This document shows, piece after piece, positions 53,045 through 61,398 of a stretch of 64,000 nt of DNA. This stretch comes from Minicystis rosea (GTDB lineage Bacteria; Myxococcota_A; Polyangia; Polyangiales; Polyangiaceae): positions 15,577,501 through 15,641,500 of the forward strand of contig CP016211.1 in the NCBI GenBank assembly GCA_001931535.1. Direction: 5' to 3'. The translations under genes and the position numbers were made by a program. Below the pieces are notes generated by a model, which was not told the DNA's origin, made no database searches, and saw only the letters and a program-made list of their open reading frames with translations. Position 1 is the stretch's first letter. Every line of letters starts with the position of its first letter.

Positions 53045-53300
53045 GCCCCGCGGGTGGCACGCCACCCGGCCCGCGCGCGCCCTTGCACCACGCCAATGGC
53101 ATCCGTCGGGCCGATGCGCGCCCCTCGCGCCAGGCCAATGGTTATACCGCCGAGCCGACACGAGCCCTTCCATTATGCCGATGGCATGCCATCCGGCCGA
53201 CGCGCGCGTATCGCGCCTCGCCGACGGCATTCTGCCCGGCCGACGTGCACCTTCGCGCTGCGTCGATGGCATGCCACCCGGCCGACATCACCGCCGGATG
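53045..53300. repeat. 42-43 bp imperfect tandem repeat (about six units)
   Basis: Units begin GCCAATGGCATCC or GCCGATGGCATGCCA and continue CCGGCCGACGCGCGC; successive units are 42, 43, 43 and 42 bases. They contain the palindrome TGGCATGCCA. The array fills much of the 708-bp space between the methyltransferase and DUF4157 genes. It has no coding meaning that is conserved. Confidence 0.55.
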
Positions 53301-53309
53301 CGTCGCGGC

Positions 53310-53361
53310 TGACATGTCAGCCACCGCGTGTGACGTGTCGCGCGTGTCGAGTGACATGTCA
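53310..53361. promoter_or_regulatory. Three TGACATGTCA-type palindromes spaced exactly 21 bp
   Basis: TGACATGTCA at 53310, TGACGTGTCG at 53331 and TGACATGTCA at 53352 start 21 bases apart, two turns of B-DNA. The outer two are perfect 10-base palindromes followed by GCC. This looks like an operator array, but it lies beyond the tandem repeat and about 550 bp upstream of the DUF4157 gene, so a repeat origin is equally possible. Confidence 0.4.
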
Positions 53362-53466
53362 GCCGAGCGCCGGACATCGTCGCGCCGCGCGCATGGACGT
53401 CGATCCAGCCCTCGCGACGGTGAGATTGCAATCGGATGCGAGGACGGCGGAACCGCTCTCGCCGCC

Positions 53467-55074
53467 TCACCGCTCCCGCTGCCCCATCTCCGCCGCCACA
53501 CGGCTCCTCGCCGCCTTCGCCTCTTCGTGGCCCGGATCCAGCAACAGCGCCTCTTCCATGCACCGGAGTGCGTCCCCGAGCCGCCCCAGCCGTTGGTGGC
53601 AGATACCCATGCCATGGAGCGTGCTCGCCGTGGGCCCGTAGAGGTCGAGGGAACGTTCGTGGAATTCGAGGGCCTCGGGGAGACAGCCCATCTCCAGGAG
53701 CAGACACCCGAGGTGGAAGGCGACGTCGCGCTCTTCGCCGATGGGATAGTAGATGTCCCATACCTGCATCACCGCGTGGTGGAGATCGGCGAGGAGGCCC
53801 GCGTCGGTCGAGGGGAGCGCGTCCATGATCGAGGGGAGGGCGCCGAGGAAGATGTTGGCGTCCCAGCCGCTCATCCGCACCCAGGCCAGGATCTGCGCGA
53901 GGGTCATCGCCTCGTAGTGCTTCTCCGTGGCCTTCTTCATGGCGAAGAAATCGTCGGGCCCGCGCTGCTCGATGGCTTCTTCGAAGGCGCTCCGGGTCTC
54001 GACGAAGCCCTCGGCGAGCCCGGCCGAGAGGAACGCGGCGACTTCGAGGCTGCCTCTCCGGCGCGCGGGGTAGAGTGCCTGTCCTCCCTGATCGGTGAAC
54101 CAGCGCCCGATGGCCTCGTAATCGACCGTCATCGAGAAGCTGCCGTGGTTCGCGAGCCCGGGCAGCGGGCGATCCGCGAGATCGGCCCCGTGATACCCCT
54201 TGTCCGCCGAGAGCACGAGGAGCCGCCCACCCGAGAGCGCGTGGAGCCCCCGCAGGCAGCGGAGGGCAGCACACGGAAAGAGCACGTTGGTGTCGGGGAG
54301 GCTCGCCGCATAAGCCGCCAGGATCCGGTCGAGGTCGGGCTCGTGATAGACCTCGGTACCAATGGGGCGGTGGCTGTAAGCGAGCTCGACGCGGGAGAGC
54401 AGGTCGGGGGCCGTCCGATCGGGCGGGAGATCGGGAGAGACGAGCGTAATCAGGGTCTCGTGGAGCTCGCCGTCCTCGACGCGAAAAGCATCTTGGGGGA
54501 TGCCGTCGAAGAAGTAATTGGCAATGACCACGAGCGGGTTCTTCACGGTCTCCGCGGAGAGGGCGTGACCCGCGTGGAGGAGATCGATGCTCCCTCCCTC
54601 GCGCATGGCGTCGAAATGGGCGAAGTCGAGCTGGCCTCGGGCGACGAAGGGTTGGAGCCGCGGGTGCGCGCGGAGCGCTTCGATGCTGCGCTCGGCGAGG
54701 TCGGTGAGGACGTAGATGAACCGGACGCCCTCGAGGATGGAGCCGCGCAGCGACGCGAAGAGCCTTTTGAGGAAGTGATGGGCGAAGCGGCCCGAGCCCG
54801 CGCCCAGCTCGACGATGTACACCGGCTCTCGTGGATCGAAGAGCCGAGGCGCGGTCTCCTCGCCCGCGCCCGCGCTCCGGCGGCAGTCGCGCAAAAAGCC
54901 CTGCACCACCGTGGCGTACGCGCCCGCGATGAATGGGTTCGAGGTGATGTAATGGGGGACCGCGCCGCCGCTGAAGGCCCGCGGGCCCTCCCGCTCGAAG
55001 AAGGCGCGTTGGAGCTCCCACAAGAGCGATTGCGAGAGCTGGACGTCGCGCTCGAGGACGATTGGTTCGCTCAT
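53467..55074 (-). CDS. SAM-dependent methyltransferase (MidA-like) with C-terminal TPR, 535 aa
   Basis: The start at 55074 overlaps the stop of the ATPase gene (ATGA), implying coupled translation. Residues 85-330 look like a class I methyltransferase of the MidA/DUF185 type: VYIVELGAGSGRFAHHFLKR (SAM motif I, 86-105), FIYVLTDLAERSIEALRAHP, and PLVVIANYFFDGIPQDAFRV. Residues about 440-525 contain two TPR-like helical pairs (AFHLGCLLLEMGCLPEALEF, STLHGMGICHQRLGRLGDAL). Substrate unknown. Its place in the operon suggests a role in assembling or modifying the injection particle or its cargo. Confidence 0.75.
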   Translation of the reverse strand: MSEPIVLERDVQLSQSLLWELQRAFFEREGPRAFSGGAVPHYITSNPFIAGAYATVVQGFLRDCRRSAGAGEETAPRLFDPREPVYIVELGAGSGRFAHHFLKRLFASLRGSILEGVRFIYVLTDLAERSIEALRAHPRLQPFVARGQLDFAHFDAMREGGSIDLLHAGHALSAETVKNPLVVIANYFFDGIPQDAFRVEDGELHETLITLVSPDLPPDRTAPDLLSRVELAYSHRPIGTEVYHEPDLDRILAAYAASLPDTNVLFPCAALRCLRGLHALSGGRLLVLSADKGYHGADLADRPLPGLANHGSFSMTVDYEAIGRWFTDQGGQALYPARRRGSLEVAAFLSAGLAEGFVETRSAFEEAIEQRGPDDFFAMKKATEKHYEAMTLAQILAWVRMSGWDANIFLGALPSIMDALPSTDAGLLADLHHAVMQVWDIYYPIGEERDVAFHLGCLLLEMGCLPEALEFHERSLDLYGPTASTLHGMGICHQRLGRLGDALRCMEEALLLDPGHEEAKAARSRVAAEMGQRER

Positions 55075-57278
55075 CCCATCTCCTGTCCCGGCCGGTAGGC
55101 GAGCGCCTCGCGGTCCACCATCTTGCCCATCTTGGCGAGCTCGCGCCGGGCGGCGTGGAGCACGTGGCGCATCCCCACCTTCGCTCCCTCCTCCGCGGCC
55201 AGGAACGCGGCCGACAGCGCCATGTTGCGGATGTGCCCGCCGGAGACCTCGAGGCGCCGCGCGAGGAACGCGGCGTCGAGGTCCTCGTCTCTCGGCATGT
55301 CGGAGGGCCAGATCTGATCCCAGATACGGAGTCGCTCGGCGAGGTTCGGCAGCGGAAAGTCGACGATGAACTGGAGCCTCCGCAGGAAGGCCTCATCCAT
55401 GTTCCGCGCGAAGTTGGTCGAGAGGATGACCGCCCCCTGGTACGCGTCGATGCGCTGGAGGAGATAGCTCGTCTCGAGGTTGGCATGGCGATCGTGCGCG
55501 TCGCGCGCCTCGGTGCGCTTGCCGAAGATCGCGTCGGCCTCGTCGAAGAGCAGGACGGCGTTGCTGGCCTCGGCGTCGTCGAAGAGCCGCCCGAGGTGCT
55601 TCTCGGTTTCGCCGATGTACTTGCTGACCACGGTGGAGAGGTCGACGTGGTAGAGCGCGAGCCCGAGCTCACCCGCGATGACGCCGGCGGCCATCGTCTT
55701 GCCGGTGCCCGGAGGCCCGACGAAGAGCGCGCACAGGCCCTTGCCGTGCGAGAGCTTGCGATCGAACCCCCACGCGCCCAGGACGCGGCTCCGGTGCTTG
55801 ACGTGCGCGCAGATCTCTTTGAGCTGCGCGAGCCGCTCGCCGGGGAGGACCAGATCCTCCCAGCGGTGCTGCGGTGGGACGCTCCGAGCGAGCGTGGTGA
55901 GCTCGCGGCTCGTATGGAGCCGGCACGCGCGGCCGAGATCGTCGAGCGTCGGCGTGTCGCTGCCATCACGGAAGCGTGCCAGTGCGCGCGCCGCGGCGGC
56001 CGCGTCCCGGATTTGTCCGCCGTTGAGACGGAACATGCTCGTCAGCACCTCGAGGTCGACTCCTGTGCTCGATCCATCGGTGCTCGCAGGATCGGTATCG
56101 AGCGCCCGCGTCCACAGCGTCATCTGCTCTGGCAGGCTCGGGCGGGGAAGCTCCACGCGGAGGAACGCTCGCCCGACGAGCGTGCTGCTCGGCTCCCAGG
56201 GCTCGGCGCCCGCGAGGAACATCGCTCCGGGGTGAGTTTCGATGGCCGCGAGGAGGGCTGTTCGCGCCGCGGCTCGCTCGGCGCCGCCGCTCAGCAGCGC
56301 ATCGATACCATCCCAGTGAATCACCGCGCGTTGGAGCACGGCCTCGCGCCCAAAGCGAGATACCGTTTCTCGAAGCGCCTGATCACCGGCGGCGGCGAGC
56401 GCGGCCATGTCGGCCACGAGCAGCGTCGATCCCATCTCGCCGGCGAGCGCCTCCGCGGTCGCCTTCTTGCCAGACCCGCGAGGGCCTTGGAGATAAACGA
56501 TGGGGCCGGGGGCGCCGGTGCGAAGGTGATCGAGGACGAACCGCGAGAGGCCCTGTTTGAGGGCGCCGGGGAGGAGCAGATCGTCGAGCCGCGTGCGCGG
56601 CGCGATGAGCCGAGCATGGGGCGCGAGCACCGGATCGAGAGCATCGGAGTCGTGCAGATAAGCAATGATCCGCTCGTCGAGCTGGAGCGCGCAGCGGAGG
56701 AGCGAGCAGCGGCGATCGGAGGGATCGGGCTCCACGTGCAAAAGCGCGTGGCGGCGCAGCGGGGCCGCCGCGGCGAACCATGCGCGCGCCGCGAGGCGCT
56801 CCGTGAAAGAGGCGCACAGGAGGCCGAGGGCCGCGGCGACCGTCGGCCGCCGGCAGCTCACGTCGTCGTTGAGATAGACGAAGAGGCGCTCGTACCGGAC
56901 GTCGAGCTCCGGCGCGAGCGCGATGAGGAGGACATCCATCGCCGCGCGGTCGAGCGCGAAGCGCGCGGCGATGGAGGAGAGCCGCAGCGGGATGCCTCGG
57001 CGCGCGCTCTCGGCCTGCCGCGCCGCGATCTCGGCGGCCTTCTGCTCGGCCAGGGCCTGCACCTTGGCGAGCGCGGGCGCGGCGGGCGCGGCCGCCCAGA
57101 TCGGTTGTCCGGGCGGCCGGCCGAGCACGGTGTCGACGTCCTCCTCCGTGGCCGAGAAAGCGCGGGGCGCGCCTTCGGCGCTCATCCTCCGCGCTCGGAA
57201 GACCGCCATTCGCATGAGCAGATCGAGGCGCTCGATCTCGTCGAGCAGGTGCTCGGAGGAGGAGGCATATGGCTTCAT
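55071..57278 (-). CDS. AAA+ ATPase of contractile injection system (Afp15-like), 735 aa
   Basis: Two P-loop domains. The first (about residues 260-400) has GPRGSGKKAT and a weakened Walker B (VIHWDGIDALL), so it is probably inactive. The second (about 490-700) is canonical: LFVGPPGTGKTMAAGVIAGE, Walker B AVLLFDEADAIFGKR, sensor 1 VILSTNFARNMDEAFLRR. An N-terminal region of about 250 residues is helical. This two-domain type is the conserved ATPase of extracellular contractile injection systems, thought to help assemble the particle. It is 20 bp downstream of a coiled-coil gene and overlaps the methyltransferase gene by 4 bp. Confidence 0.8.
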   Translation of the reverse strand: MKPYASSSEHLLDEIERLDLLMRMAVFRARRMSAEGAPRAFSATEEDVDTVLGRPPGQPIWAAAPAAPALAKVQALAEQKAAEIAARQAESARRGIPLRLSSIAARFALDRAAMDVLLIALAPELDVRYERLFVYLNDDVSCRRPTVAAALGLLCASFTERLAARAWFAAAAPLRRHALLHVEPDPSDRRCSLLRCALQLDERIIAYLHDSDALDPVLAPHARLIAPRTRLDDLLLPGALKQGLSRFVLDHLRTGAPGPIVYLQGPRGSGKKATAEALAGEMGSTLLVADMAALAAAGDQALRETVSRFGREAVLQRAVIHWDGIDALLSGGAERAAARTALLAAIETHPGAMFLAGAEPWEPSSTLVGRAFLRVELPRPSLPEQMTLWTRALDTDPASTDGSSTGVDLEVLTSMFRLNGGQIRDAAAAARALARFRDGSDTPTLDDLGRACRLHTSRELTTLARSVPPQHRWEDLVLPGERLAQLKEICAHVKHRSRVLGAWGFDRKLSHGKGLCALFVGPPGTGKTMAAGVIAGELGLALYHVDLSTVVSKYIGETEKHLGRLFDDAEASNAVLLFDEADAIFGKRTEARDAHDRHANLETSYLLQRIDAYQGAVILSTNFARNMDEAFLRRLQFIVDFPLPNLAERLRIWDQIWPSDMPRDEDLDAAFLARRLEVSGGHIRNMALSAAFLAAEEGAKVGMRHVLHAARRELAKMGKMVDREALAYRPGQEMG

Positions 57279-57298
57279 GGGAGATCGACCTCGCGGGA

Positions 57299-57514
57299 TC
57301 AGGAGGGCGGAGGCGCTTCCTCGTTCTGTGCGTCTTGCCGGCTCGGCTCTCGGGCGGTGTCGGTGAGCTCCCTGAGGACCTGAATGGCGCCCTCGATGCG
57401 CAGGAGGGTTTGGGTGAGGTTCGCTCGTTTGGCGTCGAGCTCGGCGAGCATCTTCTGGCCGGTCTCGTGCTCGGACTTGAGAGTGGTGAGGCGTTGCTGG
57501 AGGATGGCAGTCAT
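57299..57514 (-). CDS. Small coiled-coil protein, 71 aa
   Basis: Starts MTAILQQRLTTLKSEHETGQ and is a single long helix to about residue 53 (heptad pattern of Leu and Ala), then an acidic/Pro tail (NEEAPPPS). No named family. The position, 54 bp after the fibre gene and 20 bp before the ATPase gene, is that of small accessory proteins in many injection-system clusters. It may be a fibre chaperone or trimerisation factor; this is inference. Confidence 0.6.
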   Translation of the reverse strand: MTAILQQRLTTLKSEHETGQKMLAELDAKRANLTQTLLRIEGAIQVLRELTDTAREPSRQDAQNEEAPPPS

Positions 57515-57568
57515 GTTCTCTCTTCCTGTCTCGGGATCACCGTCGATCCCGTGAGCCTCGGAGGCACG

Positions 57569-60500
57569 TCACAGACCGATGGCGACGAACGTGAACGTTC
57601 GGTTCTCCGGGTTTCCGTCGGAATTTCCGACCCTGACCCGGACCTTCGTGGCCGTGATTCCGACGATGACGGCGCCGTCGTTGGAGCTTCCCCCCGTGCC
57701 GTTCGCGTTACCGTTGATGGCGCCGACCGCGTAGACGGGCGCCACGACGACCGACGGGATGTCGTTGAACGGGGTGGTGAACGTGATGTCGTACTGCCCT
57801 GTGCCGGCGGAGACCACGCTCCACTGCGCGCCCGACATGACCACGGCGTCGGAGCGCACGATGCCACGGATGACGCGGACGCGCTCGTCCTTGGCCACGA
57901 CGGCGTGATTGCCATTCACGGTGAGGGTGCCGTTGGTCACGGCGAGGGCACCGCTGGTCACCGAGAGGTCACCGTTGACCGCGACGTTCTGGGGCGCGCT
58001 CCAGGTCAGGCTCGTCGACACCTCCGTGGCGAGCTGAGGTAGAGGTGCGCCCACGACCGTCGCCGTGAGCGTCCCGTCGCCCACGCGGTTGCTGGCGGCG
58101 CTCGAGTCCGGCGCCGTGGTGCCGCTGATGTCGGTCAGTTTCCAATAACCGACGAGCCCGGTCTCGCTGCCCCCGATAGGTGTGGTGATATCGGACGGCG
58201 TCCACGACTTGGCGCTCCTCCAGAGGGTGACCTGAGAGAGCGTGGCGTTCAGGTAAGCATCCGCCGACCAATTGCTCTGTCCGAGGTAGTTCTTCTTGCG
58301 GACGGCGGTGTACGGCAGCGATCCGGCCAGGGTCGCGATGGCGACGCCGTTCTTGTAGATCGTCATTTGCCCCCCCGACGTCTGGGTCACGGCCAGGTGG
58401 ATCCACTGGTTGGTGGTGACGGCGCCGGGGGCGGTGAGGAGCTGTGATGCCCTGTTCGCGCCCTGGAACACGCCGAACTCGAGCGCCCCATTGGTGTAGA
58501 CACAGACGAAGACGTTGTTGTTGCTGGGGCCGTTGGCGAAGTCCATGAGTCGACCGAAGTTCTCGAGGCTGTAGCAGTAGACCCAGGCCGAGTAGGAGAA
58601 CCCGCCGGCGAAGAAGTCGTCGGAGATCTGGTTCAGCTTGATGTACTGCTTGTTGCTCGGGTTGTTCGGGTCGTTTTGGTTGAGGCGGGTGCCGCTCTTC
58701 GTGAACCCTCCCAGACTTCCGCCGCTGCTCCCGGATACGATGGGACCGTCGGCGGCGCCCAGATAGAGCTTCTTGCCGTTGGCGAAGAGATCGCTTCCGA
58801 GGCTCGTGGTGCCGTTGAGCGTCGTGGCACCGTTCAGCGTGGAGGCACCATTGAGCGTGGCGGCGCCGCTGATGGTGGCGCTGCCCGTCGTGAGGAGGCC
58901 GGTGACGGTCGCGTCACCGCCGACGTAGAGCGCGGGAGGGCTCGCGGGGAGCGCGCTCAAAGCACCGATGAGCGCCTTGCCCGAGGACGCGAGATCGCCC
59001 GTGCCGAGCGTGTAGCCCGAAGACCATGACGGCGAGCCGAGCTTCGAAGCGCCCGTGATGCTCGCGGCGCCGCCGACGTAGAGCGTAGGAGGGCTCGCGG
59101 GCAGCCCGCTCAAAGCGCCGACGAGCATGTGATTCGCCGCGGCGACGTCACCGGCGGCGAGCGTGTAGCTCCCGAGCGAGCCGAGGCCGGACGCACCCGC
59201 GACGCTGGCTGCTCCGCCGACGGAGATGTTGCTGGTGACGCTCGCGGTGCCGCCGACGTAGAGCGTGGAAGGGCTCGCGGGCAGCGCGCTCAAAGCACCG
59301 ATGAGCGCCTTGCCCGAGGAGGCGAGATCGCCGGCGGCGAGCGCATAGCCGGTCGACCACGAGGGCGAGCCCAGCTTCGAAGATCCGGTGACGCTCGCAT
59401 CACCGCCGACATAGAGCCTCGAAGGCGTCGTAGGCAGCCCGCTCAGCGTGCCGATGAGCACGTGATTCGCTGCGGCGACGTCACCGGCGGCGAGCGTGTA
59501 GCTCCCGAGCGAACCGAGTCCGGACGCGCCCGCGATGCTCGCCGGCCCGCCGACGGAGAGGTTGCTGGTGACGCTCGCGGTGCCGCCGACGGAGAGGTTG
59601 TTGGTGACACTCGCGGTGCCACCGACAGAGAGGTTGTTGGTCACGCTCGCGGTGCCACCGACAGAGAGGTTGTTGGTCACGCTCGCGGCGCCGCCGACGT
59701 AGAGCGCGGGAGGGCTCGCGGGCAGCCCGCTCAGCGCGCCGACGAGCATGTGATTCGCTGCGGCGACGTCGCCGGCGGCGAGCGTGTAGCTCCCAAGCGA
59801 GCCGAGGCCGGACGCGCCCGCCACGCTCGTCGATCCGCCGACGGCAAGGTTGCTCGTGACGCTGGCGGTGCCACCGACATAGAGCGTGGGCGGGGCCTGC
59901 GGCAGCGCGCTCAAAGCACCGATGAACGCTTTGCCCGAGGAGGCGAGATCGCCGGCGGCGAGCGCATAGCTCCCACCGCCGCTGGGCAGCGACGGCGCGC
60001 CGAGCCGGGAAGCGCCGGTGACGCTCGCGCTGCCGGCCGTGAGGGCATCATCGACGCGCGCCGCGCCCGCCACGCTCAGGCTGCACCCGAGCTCCGCCCA
60101 ACCGGGGATCGCGTCTCCCTGCGAGCGCAGCGTGCCGGCCGCTCCGGACGCGTGGGCGGGCCCGGGCAGGCGCACGCCCGCATAGCGACGATCGGTGAGG
60201 ATCACCCCCGTCGCGATCCTGGGGAAGCTCGGCGCGTTGGTGGTCACGCGCGCGAGGTGAACCGCATCGGGGTTGGCCGCGGATTGGACCGTGGGGGCCG
60301 AGTTCTGCTCGTACCGCGTGGCGCTCTGAATGGAGTTGCTGCTGTCGGCAGGGTCAGTCTCGATCTCGGAGAACACGATCTCCACGACCATGGAGTCGCC
60401 CCATGAGGACTGGACGTTGATGGTCTGCGCGGCGGGGAGCAGGATCTGCTGTCCATCCTTGTCGACGGCGGTCCCCGGCGAGACGTTGATGGTCGCACCG

Positions 60501-60670
60501 CCCTCGCCGATCGTGACCTCGAGGCCTTCGGCGACGCCGTCGGCGTGCAAGAGGCGCTCGTGGCGTTGCCGGCGATCGATATGATAGCTCTGGTCGTCGG
60601 TGAACTCCTCTGTCTTGAGGAACTCGCCGTTGTAGTAGCGGACCCTCGACATCACATAATCATTGGACAT
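57569..60670 (-). CDS. Injection-system tail fibre with repeats and LamG lectin domain, 1033 aa
   Basis: The N-terminal about 180 residues (MSNDYVMSRVRYYNGEFLKT) are a baseplate-binding domain of the Afp13/fibre type. Residues about 190-640 are an array of Gly/Ala/Ser/Val-rich repeats built on PPALYVGGAASVTNNLSVGG, including four perfect 12-residue units encoded by 36-bp direct repeats (59547-59690). Residues about 690-845 form a LamG/concanavalin-type domain (FSYSAWVYCYSLENFGRLMD...GYWKLTD). The C-terminal domain (about 930-1033, AQWSVVSAGTGQYDITFTTP) resembles receptor-binding fibre tips. Likely a trimeric receptor-binding fibre with a repeat array that can lengthen or shorten. Confidence 0.8.
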   Translation of the reverse strand: MSNDYVMSRVRYYNGEFLKTEEFTDDQSYHIDRRQRHERLLHADGVAEGLEVTIGEGGATINVSPGTAVDKDGQQILLPAAQTINVQSSWGDSMVVEIVFSEIETDPADSSNSIQSATRYEQNSAPTVQSAANPDAVHLARVTTNAPSFPRIATGVILTDRRYAGVRLPGPAHASGAAGTLRSQGDAIPGWAELGCSLSVAGAARVDDALTAGSASVTGASRLGAPSLPSGGGSYALAAGDLASSGKAFIGALSALPQAPPTLYVGGTASVTSNLAVGGSTSVAGASGLGSLGSYTLAAGDVAAANHMLVGALSGLPASPPALYVGGAASVTNNLSVGGTASVTNNLSVGGTASVTNNLSVGGTASVTSNLSVGGPASIAGASGLGSLGSYTLAAGDVAAANHVLIGTLSGLPTTPSRLYVGGDASVTGSSKLGSPSWSTGYALAAGDLASSGKALIGALSALPASPSTLYVGGTASVTSNISVGGAASVAGASGLGSLGSYTLAAGDVAAANHMLVGALSGLPASPPTLYVGGAASITGASKLGSPSWSSGYTLGTGDLASSGKALIGALSALPASPPALYVGGDATVTGLLTTGSATISGAATLNGASTLNGATTLNGTTSLGSDLFANGKKLYLGAADGPIVSGSSGGSLGGFTKSGTRLNQNDPNNPSNKQYIKLNQISDDFFAGGFSYSAWVYCYSLENFGRLMDFANGPSNNNVFVCVYTNGALEFGVFQGANRASQLLTAPGAVTTNQWIHLAVTQTSGGQMTIYKNGVAIATLAGSLPYTAVRKKNYLGQSNWSADAYLNATLSQVTLWRSAKSWTPSDITTPIGGSETGLVGYWKLTDISGTTAPDSSAASNRVGDGTLTATVVGAPLPQLATEVSTSLTWSAPQNVAVNGDLSVTSGALAVTNGTLTVNGNHAVVAKDERVRVIRGIVRSDAVVMSGAQWSVVSAGTGQYDITFTTPFNDIPSVVVAPVYAVGAINGNANGTGGSSNDGAVIVGITATKVRVRVGNSDGNPENRTFTFVAIGL

Positions 60671-60708
60671 GTTCGACTCCTCGATCTCCGCCGCTCGGGC
60701 GGTCCTTG

Positions 60709-61398
60709 CTAGGCGCTGGTGGTACCCAGCACCGAGTTCTCCCCGAGCACGATGCCGGGGCCGAAGGTCGGATTGCGCGGCGGCGACGCCGCGGCGTCTC
60801 CCACCGGATCGTCGTGGATCCGCATCGCCGGATATTGAATCTTGAGGCCATAGACCGTGTGGGCCGGCTTCTCTCGATCGATGATGGCGCGAATCTCACG
60901 CGTCTTCTGCGCGAGGAGCGCAGGGTCGTTGACGGTCACCGTCACGGTGACTTGGAAATAGTGAGGTGGCATCTCCGAGCCGGCGGAGATGCCCGGGGGC
61001 AACGTGCTCTCGCCCTCGGGGAACGTGAGCTCCTCGACGAGGGCGTCATCGTTGCTGAGCGCGAGCACCGCCGTGAGGCCGGCGGCCGTCCCCCGCATTC
61101 GATAGAGCGGCACGACCTGGGCGAGGAAGGCGCGCTGTGTGGCCTCGCTCCAGTCGTCGCGGAGGCTGGTCGCCGCCCACTGGGCGAGCCAAGGCAAGAA
61201 CTCCGCGGGCGTCGTGGCCGGGTCGAAGTGAGCGGCCATGCCGTCGACGATTTCCTCGATCCCGAGCGCCGGCGGCGCCGCCGCGCCGCTGGGATGCGCC
61301 GTCACACCGCCGCTCAGCACCGCCTCGAACGCGAGGAGGAACCTGCACATGAAGGGGTGTTTGAGGATCGCCGGAAGATAGGTGACATAGGTGCTCAT
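60709..61398 (-). CDS. Phage tail protein I / Afp12-like baseplate protein, 229 aa
   Basis: The start at 61398 (MSTYVTYLPAILKHPFMCRF) overlaps the baseplate-J stop by 4 bp (ATGA). The sequence matches the tail-protein-I family of contractile systems: YLPAILKH at the N-terminus, a helical middle (EFLPWLAQWAATSLRDDWSE), the conserved QVVPLYRMRGTAAGLTAVLA segment, and a beta-rich end. In phages this protein joins baseplate to fibre; the fibre gene follows 38 bp downstream. Confident as family, partner contacts inferred. Confidence 0.75.
   Translation of the reverse strand: MSTYVTYLPAILKHPFMCRFLLAFEAVLSGGVTAHPSGAAAPPALGIEEIVDGMAAHFDPATTPAEFLPWLAQWAATSLRDDWSEATQRAFLAQVVPLYRMRGTAAGLTAVLALSNDDALVEELTFPEGESTLPPGISAGSEMPPHYFQVTVTVTVNDPALLAQKTREIRAIIDREKPAHTVYGLKIQYPAMRIHDDPVGDAAASPPRNPTFGPGIVLGENSVLGTTSA

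Noticed and set aside
53045..53300. CRISPR array in the injection-system cluster
   Set aside because: The 42-43 bp units are directly adjacent, without distinct spacers between conserved repeats.
55062..57383. Plus-strand frame opposite the AAA+ ATPase
   Set aside because: Walker motifs and family order are on the minus strand; the plus frame is low-complexity.
59129..60406. Plus-strand frame opposite the tail fibre with Arg/Ala/Gly repeats
   Set aside because: It mirrors the DNA repeats of the fibre gene; no independent evidence of coding.
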